Shown here piece after piece: positions 14,586-17,865 of a stretch of 17,865 nt of DNA. The stretch comes from Kiritimatiellia bacterium (GTDB taxonomy: Bacteria; Verrucomicrobiota; Kiritimatiellia; RFP12; UBA3636), in NCBI GenBank assembly GCA_016295275.1, contig JAEDLN010000019.1, positions 1-17,865 on the forward strand, read 5' to 3'. A program made the translations under genes and the position numbers. The notes beneath the pieces were generated by a model that was given only the letters and a program-made list of their open reading frames with translations, was not told the origin of the DNA and did not search any database. Within the stretch, counting starts at the first letter, position 1. Each line of letters begins with the position of its first letter.

Positions 14586-15992
14586 CTAGGCTTTCAACAG
14601 GATGTCGGCAGTGCGATCGATCGTTACGCCCGCAGCCAACCGCGCGGCAAGCTCCTCCGCCGTGTTGGCAAAGACCGGATCGATCTCAATCCGGTTCCTT
14701 GGATAGCCGTCCGCATCCATGTCAAGCGTTACCCCCGCATCCGCAAACCAACGCGCCCATTTGCGGGAAAGGTCGGCACGGCAACTGGCAGGAGAATCCT
14801 TCCCTTCCGCATTCTTGACCGGGGAAAATTCCTGCGTCCGGTCAAAGGCGAGGCAAGAACAGACCTTGGCGTCCTTCAGGCAATCGAAGATGAATTTTTC
14901 GAACTTGTACCCGTTGGGCGTCGACGGTTTCTCAACCGTTCCATCTTCCCGAACCGTCGGAATCTTCTTGTGGGCAATGTGGATCGGCAACCCCGCATGC
15001 GTTTCGTGAACCAAGAAATCGACCGAAAAGACATGGATGGCAACCGACCCGTATTTGTAGCGGAGCTCGCCGTCCGGAAGACGCTCGTTCTTCTGTTCGT
15101 CCGTGAACTCGGTATACTCGACGATTTCCGTGCGGCGATTGCGCTCGACGATCACGCCAAGACCTTCCTGAGGATCGCGCTTGGCACACACCTTCGCCGA
15201 AACATCGGCTCCGCTGCGGACGTGAAAGCCGATAAACGCCGGATCGGCAATGTCGACCATTGGATTGTCGACCTGAAAATAGAAAACCGTCCGCAACCCG
15301 CGTTTCTGCATGTCCTCCAGCGCACCGGAACGCTCAAGCGCCGCCAACATGCCGCCGTGACCGTCCGGTCCCAAGAAGATGTGCCCCGGCTGATCCAGAA
15401 TAATGCGGCCGTCCGGCGTCAATGCCGGCCACATCCCCTGCGTGAAAAAGAAAACATCCTTTGGATTCAAGCCGAAATAGCCGTTTTTCTCGAAAAAGGC
15501 ACGCGTATCCGCGTCATTGGTGCGACTGGTCATGATGTACCAAGGCACCGATACCTCATACCGCTTCGAAAGCGCCAACAGCTTGCGGGCATGGAAATAG
15601 AAAAGCGATTCGTCCGTCAAAGGGCCGACCGGATAGCAGCCCTTCGGACCATCGAAACCAAGGCGAGATCCCTGCCCGCCCGCAACCAGCAAGACGCCGA
15701 CATGACCGGCCTTGAGCTCATGCTCGCCAATCTTTGCAATGTCCGCACGATCGGAATCCGACAAAACCGTAACCGGCGCCGGCTCCATCGGAGCTTGCTC
15801 GCCTGCAGCGCTCGCCGTACCGGCCAGATTCGCCGCCAAAATCTCCTTTTGCTTTGCAATCGAAGAAAAATCCAACTCTTCGACTTGCGCCAGCAAAGAA
15901 GCCTTTTCGGCATCATTCAACCGATCCCAAAACCGCAACACATGCTCTTGCCCATTTTCGGAAAGCAGCTTTTTCGCACCTTCGTACGTCAT
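14586..15992 (-). CDS. UAP1-like UDP-sugar / UDP-N-acetylglucosamine pyrophosphorylase
   Basis: A 468-residue cytoplasmic nucleotidyltransferase of the UDPGP family, which makes a UDP-sugar from UTP and a sugar 1-phosphate. The nucleotide-binding loop is LLVAGGQGSRLGFDGPKG (101-118); other landmarks are PWYIMTSRTND (150-160), VDNPMVDIADPAFIGF (241-256), AHKKIP (340-345), PNGYKFEKFIFD (359-370) and EFSPVKNAEG (388-397). The last three closely follow the eukaryotic UAP1 pattern rather than bacterial GlmU or GalU. UDP-GlcNAc is the likeliest product given that resemblance, but UDP-glucose or a broad-range enzyme cannot be excluded. The ATG at 15992 is preceded by AGAGAG at 9 nt. It is the first gene of a three-gene unit with the membrane-anchored protein and coaX, about 100 nt behind a promoter. 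Confidence 0.88.
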   Translation of the reverse strand: MTYEGAKKLLSENGQEHVLRFWDRLNDAEKASLLAQVEELDFSSIAKQKEILAANLAGTASAAGEQAPMEPAPVTVLSDSDRADIAKIGEHELKAGHVGVLLVAGGQGSRLGFDGPKGCYPVGPLTDESLFYFHARKLLALSKRYEVSVPWYIMTSRTNDADTRAFFEKNGYFGLNPKDVFFFTQGMWPALTPDGRIILDQPGHIFLGPDGHGGMLAALERSGALEDMQKRGLRTVFYFQVDNPMVDIADPAFIGFHVRSGADVSAKVCAKRDPQEGLGVIVERNRRTEIVEYTEFTDEQKNERLPDGELRYKYGSVAIHVFSVDFLVHETHAGLPIHIAHKKIPTVREDGTVEKPSTPNGYKFEKFIFDCLKDAKVCSCLAFDRTQEFSPVKNAEGKDSPASCRADLSRKWARWFADAGVTLDMDADGYPRNRIEIDPVFANTAEELAARLAAGVTIDRTADILLKA

Positions 15993-16099
15993 CGTAAATC
16001 ACTCTCTTTTTGTCTGTGAAAACGCCCCCGGACAACCGCAAAGATGCTGCGCAAAAGGCCTTTATCCATGAAATCGCCGGAACGAATATTTTGGGGTCA

Positions 16100-16128
16100 A
16101 GTCTATCATTTCATCCTGTTCGGGTCAA
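16100..16128 (-). promoter_or_regulatory. Sigma-70-type promoter of the pyrophosphorylase-coaX unit
   Basis: The minus strand reads TTGACC (16128-16123), 17 nt, then TAGACT (16105-16100). The expected start site is near 16093, about 100 nt before the ATG at 15992. A second TTGACCC begins at 16100, directly after TAGAC, repeating the -35 word 28 nt downstream; it could be coincidence or a regulator half-site. Confidence 0.6.
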
Positions 16129-16148
16129 TTCAACCAACCGCGCAGGGG

Positions 16149-17459
16149 CTACCCCAAAAGCGTCAGCGCACCGGCCACCGCGCCCAGCAAATAGCCGAGC
16201 ACCTGAATCGCACCGAGATGCTGCGCCGCAACTTCGTTGATCATCCCGTGGAATTCGGCGACGTCCATCTTGTCGACAGCCGTTTTGATGCGTCCTTCGA
16301 TATCGAGCTTTTGCATGATGCTTGGAAGACCTTCCGTTCGAATCAGTCGCTCCAACTCGGGCTGGAACTTCGGAATCATCTCGACAATGCTCGCCCACAA
16401 CGCCTCGGAATTGAGCAATTGATGGGAAATATGAGCCAGATTCGTCTCAAGATAGCTCCGGACATACTCCTTGAAGGTCGATCGAATCTCTTCCACAAAA
16501 GCACCGATCTCGCTCCGGCTCTCCTCCGATTTCACGTAGTCGCGTATCGACCGGACAAAACGCAGAAGCTCATCCCGGAGGGCCGGAAGCGTATCCGGCG
16601 ATTTCAACCATTTGCAGAGCCCCGACTCCAATGTTTTCCGACTGACAAGAGCGTCCGCGAGCTTCTCGGCAAGAGGTGCCAACAATTCTCCGACCATCCC
16701 GCCCTTCTCTTCTATGTAATCGACAAACGTCGATACAATGAGCGGTTTTGCCTTCTTGGCCAATTCTGGGGCGCGCTTCTCCAATGTGTCAATGACAATC
16801 GTTGCAATCTTCTCCCGTGTCTCGACGGACTGCAACTTCGGTTCGATATGCTCTTCCCAAAACGCTTCAACGCGCTCTACCGTCACCAGACGATCGATCT
16901 CGGCAACGAGCGCCGCTTCGATTTTGGGAGCCAGAAATGCGGCGATCTCCTTATCGTGCCGGATAATCATCCGCTGAATGCTGTCCCGAATGGAGACGAT
17001 AACCTTTTCATTCCGCAAAATGCTCCCCGTCATCGAACAAAGGTCATCCGCCATCTTTTCCGGCTGAAGCAACTTGGTCGCCACCTGCTCGCCCATCACG
17101 GCGGCAATCTGATTCTTGTTCTTCGGGACAAGCCCCTGCCGCCAATACCCGAAAGTAATCCATGCAAACGGATGCCGCGACGTTGGATAATAGGGCTTGA
17201 AAAGCATCTCGATGGCAATCCAATTCGTAAGATAGCCGACGGCCGCCGACACGAGAATCGTCATAAGCGGTCCCTTGAACCAACCCGATACAACAACTCC
17301 GCACCAACCGAGAACCGGGAGCCCGGCCAACGTGATAAGCGTCAGAAAACTGACGGGCATGAACACCGCCTCCAAAAATGCGAATACCCGGCGCTCCCGC
17401 GGCAATGAGCGATTGAACGCCATCATCCACCGCTGTTTGATATCAGAGAAAATAACCAT
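16149..17459 (-). CDS. DUF445 family membrane protein
   Basis: This 436-residue protein matches the DUF445 pattern: N-terminal membrane helices (~34-58 and ~64-85) running into the signature GYLTNWIAIEMLFKPY (75-90), a long helical and charged middle (~115-400) probably forming amphipathic or coiled-coil structure, and a final hydrophobic helix (AIQVLGYLLGAVAGALTLLG, last 20 residues). The family is widespread, related to the YheB/YjiN group, and has no firm biochemical role. The ATG at 17459 is chosen over the frame's earlier start at 17528 because AAGGAA lies just before it and because the extra residues are basic and non-homologous in look. It lies downstream of tRNA-Pro on the same strand with about 175 nt between; the pyrophosphorylase unit follows after 156 nt with its own promoter. 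Confidence 0.88.
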   Translation of the reverse strand: MVIFSDIKQRWMMAFNRSLPRERRVFAFLEAVFMPVSFLTLITLAGLPVLGWCGVVVSGWFKGPLMTILVSAAVGYLTNWIAIEMLFKPYYPTSRHPFAWITFGYWRQGLVPKNKNQIAAVMGEQVATKLLQPEKMADDLCSMTGSILRNEKVIVSIRDSIQRMIIRHDKEIAAFLAPKIEAALVAEIDRLVTVERVEAFWEEHIEPKLQSVETREKIATIVIDTLEKRAPELAKKAKPLIVSTFVDYIEEKGGMVGELLAPLAEKLADALVSRKTLESGLCKWLKSPDTLPALRDELLRFVRSIRDYVKSEESRSEIGAFVEEIRSTFKEYVRSYLETNLAHISHQLLNSEALWASIVEMIPKFQPELERLIRTEGLPSIMQKLDIEGRIKTAVDKMDVAEFHGMINEVAAQHLGAIQVLGYLLGAVAGALTLLG

Positions 17460-17462
17460 AAA

Positions 17463-17468
17463 TTCCTT
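17463..17468 (-). promoter_or_regulatory. Ribosome binding site for the DUF445 gene
   Basis: AAGGAA ends 3 nt before the ATG at 17459. Spacing is slightly short but this is the best Shine-Dalgarno match near any candidate start, and it decides the start chosen. Confidence 0.5.
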
Positions 17469-17552
17469 ATCGATTGGCAAAACGCGCACGATTTTCAGAA
17501 CACGAAACCGCCGCGTATGCCCGACCAATTGTCTGCAACACCATCCCGATGC

Positions 17553-17581
17553 GGAGAAAACACCGCCAGAAACCGGCGTTT
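17553..17581 (-). terminator. Possible weak terminator after tRNA-Pro
   Basis: On the minus strand AAACGCC...GGC(GGT)GTTT can form a 7-bp stem with a 3-nt bulge, followed by TTTTCTCC. It would separate the tRNA from the DUF445 gene. The bulge and short T-run make this tentative. Confidence 0.25.
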
Positions 17582-17635
17582 GAAAAATCGAACCTCACGC
17601 AACGCAGACAACCATCCGTTTGTGTCCGCAAAAAT

Positions 17636-17712
17636 TGGTCGGAGTGGTGAGATTTGAACCCACGACACTCTGCTCCCAAAGCAGATGCGCTACCAGGCTG
17701 CGCTACACTCCG
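17636..17712 (-). tRNA. tRNA-Pro (anticodon UGG), CCA encoded
   Basis: The minus strand folds into a full cloverleaf: acceptor CGGAGTG/CACTCCG, D-arm GCGC-AGCCTGGTA-GCGC, anticodon stem TCTGC/GCAGA with loop TTTGGGA (anticodon TGG, purine G37), T-arm GTGGG-TTCAAAT-CTCAC, discriminator A and an encoded CCA at 17638-17636. The C1-G72 pair is the bacterial tRNA-Pro identity feature. It reads CCA and, by wobble, other proline codons. A promoter lies 15 nt upstream of the 5' end. Confidence 0.97.
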
Positions 17713-17726
17713 AACTGTTTCTGTTG

Positions 17727-17755
17727 ATTCTACTAAAGAAAAGAAAGGACGGCAA
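17727..17755 (-). promoter_or_regulatory. Sigma-70-type promoter of tRNA-Pro
   Basis: The minus strand reads TTGCCG (17755-17750), 17 nt of pyrimidine-rich spacer, then TAGAAT (17732-17727). The predicted start is near 17720, only about 8 nt before the mature tRNA 5' end. Confidence 0.65.
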
Positions 17756-17804
17756 CAACAAAAAGAAACCGGCTTCTCCCAACATATTTTATGAGCCGCA
17801 TCGC

Positions 17805-17821
17805 CGTGCACCCATTGCACG
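17805..17821. repeat. Small perfect hairpin
   Basis: CGTGCA (17805-17810) and TGCACG (17816-17821) are exact reverse complements around a CCCAT loop. No T-tract follows on either strand, so it does not look like a terminator. It lies between the tRNA promoter and the right-end repeat. Confidence 0.4.
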
Positions 17822-17839
17822 ATCCCACGCCGTCCCCCT

Positions 17840-17857
17840 CGCCCGTGTCCCGTTGCG
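17840..17857 (+). repeat. 18-bp direct repeat, right copy
   Basis: CGCCCGTGTCCCGTTGCG, identical to 116-133 and in the same orientation, 8 bases from the end of the window. The surrounding sequence is GC-rich like the left end. Confidence 0.55.
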
Positions 17858-17865
17858 CGGTCCCA

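Noticed and set aside
14541..17408. Two plus-strand open frames of about 492 and 454 codons
   Set aside because: They are antisense to the UAP1-like gene and the DUF445 gene, both of which have strong family motifs; the antisense proteins show none.
17467..17820. Small minus-strand frame of 117 codons across the tRNA
   Set aside because: It contains the translated tRNA sequence (VAQPGSASALGAECRGFKSH), a well-known annotation artefact. The tRNA explains the conservation.

Overview
The window looks like chromosomal DNA from a member of the Planctomycetes-Verrucomicrobia-Chlamydiae group, most likely a Kiritimatiellota (or close Verrucomicrobiota/Lentisphaerota) bacterium, perhaps a metagenome contig. 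This rests on protein style, not on a marker-gene tree. The signs are a very large secreted protein built from discoidin-like, golvesin-like, SGNH, FAD-oxidoreductase and calcium-repeat modules, a XylR-type AraC regulator, a UAP1-like UDP-sugar pyrophosphorylase, and a membrane-anchored protein with a pseudopilin-like tail of the kind common in that group. I see no phage, insertion sequence, CRISPR array or integrase.

Layout. Positions 1-206 hold no gene but are rich in short GC-rich inverted and direct repeats. Positions 207-5851 (minus strand) are a two-gene unit. It has a well-formed promoter at 5989-6017, then the 1471-residue secreted SGNH/FAD protein, then a XylR-like regulator starting 5 nt after it. 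Positions 5852-6320 are a divergent intergenic region with one promoter for each direction, a tandem CCGGGAA repeat and a terminator-like hairpin in the dnaE leader. Positions 6321-12295 (plus strand) carry dnaE, a type II secretion F-family platform protein and a sirtuin. Positions 12310-15992 (minus strand) carry a UAP1-like pyrophosphorylase, an unknown membrane-anchored protein and coaX, closely spaced behind a promoter at 16100-16128. Positions 16149-17459 (minus) encode a DUF445 membrane protein. A tRNA-Pro(UGG) with encoded CCA lies at 17636-17712 with its own promoter, and the last ~110 bases return to GC-rich repeat sequence.

How it fits together. The left unit looks like a carbohydrate-processing locus: an exported multi-domain enzyme and a sugar-sensing transcription factor. 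The middle and right parts are housekeeping: replication (DnaE), coenzyme A synthesis (CoaX), NAD-dependent protein deacylation (sirtuin), nucleotide-sugar supply for the cell envelope (UAP1-like) and proline decoding. The most unusual items are the fused SGNH-FAD secreted protein with a possible operator and downstream regulator, the terminator-like structure before dnaE, the sirtuin without zinc cysteines, and a recurring TAGAAT -10 element. I did not find a clearly new multi-gene defence or mobile system.
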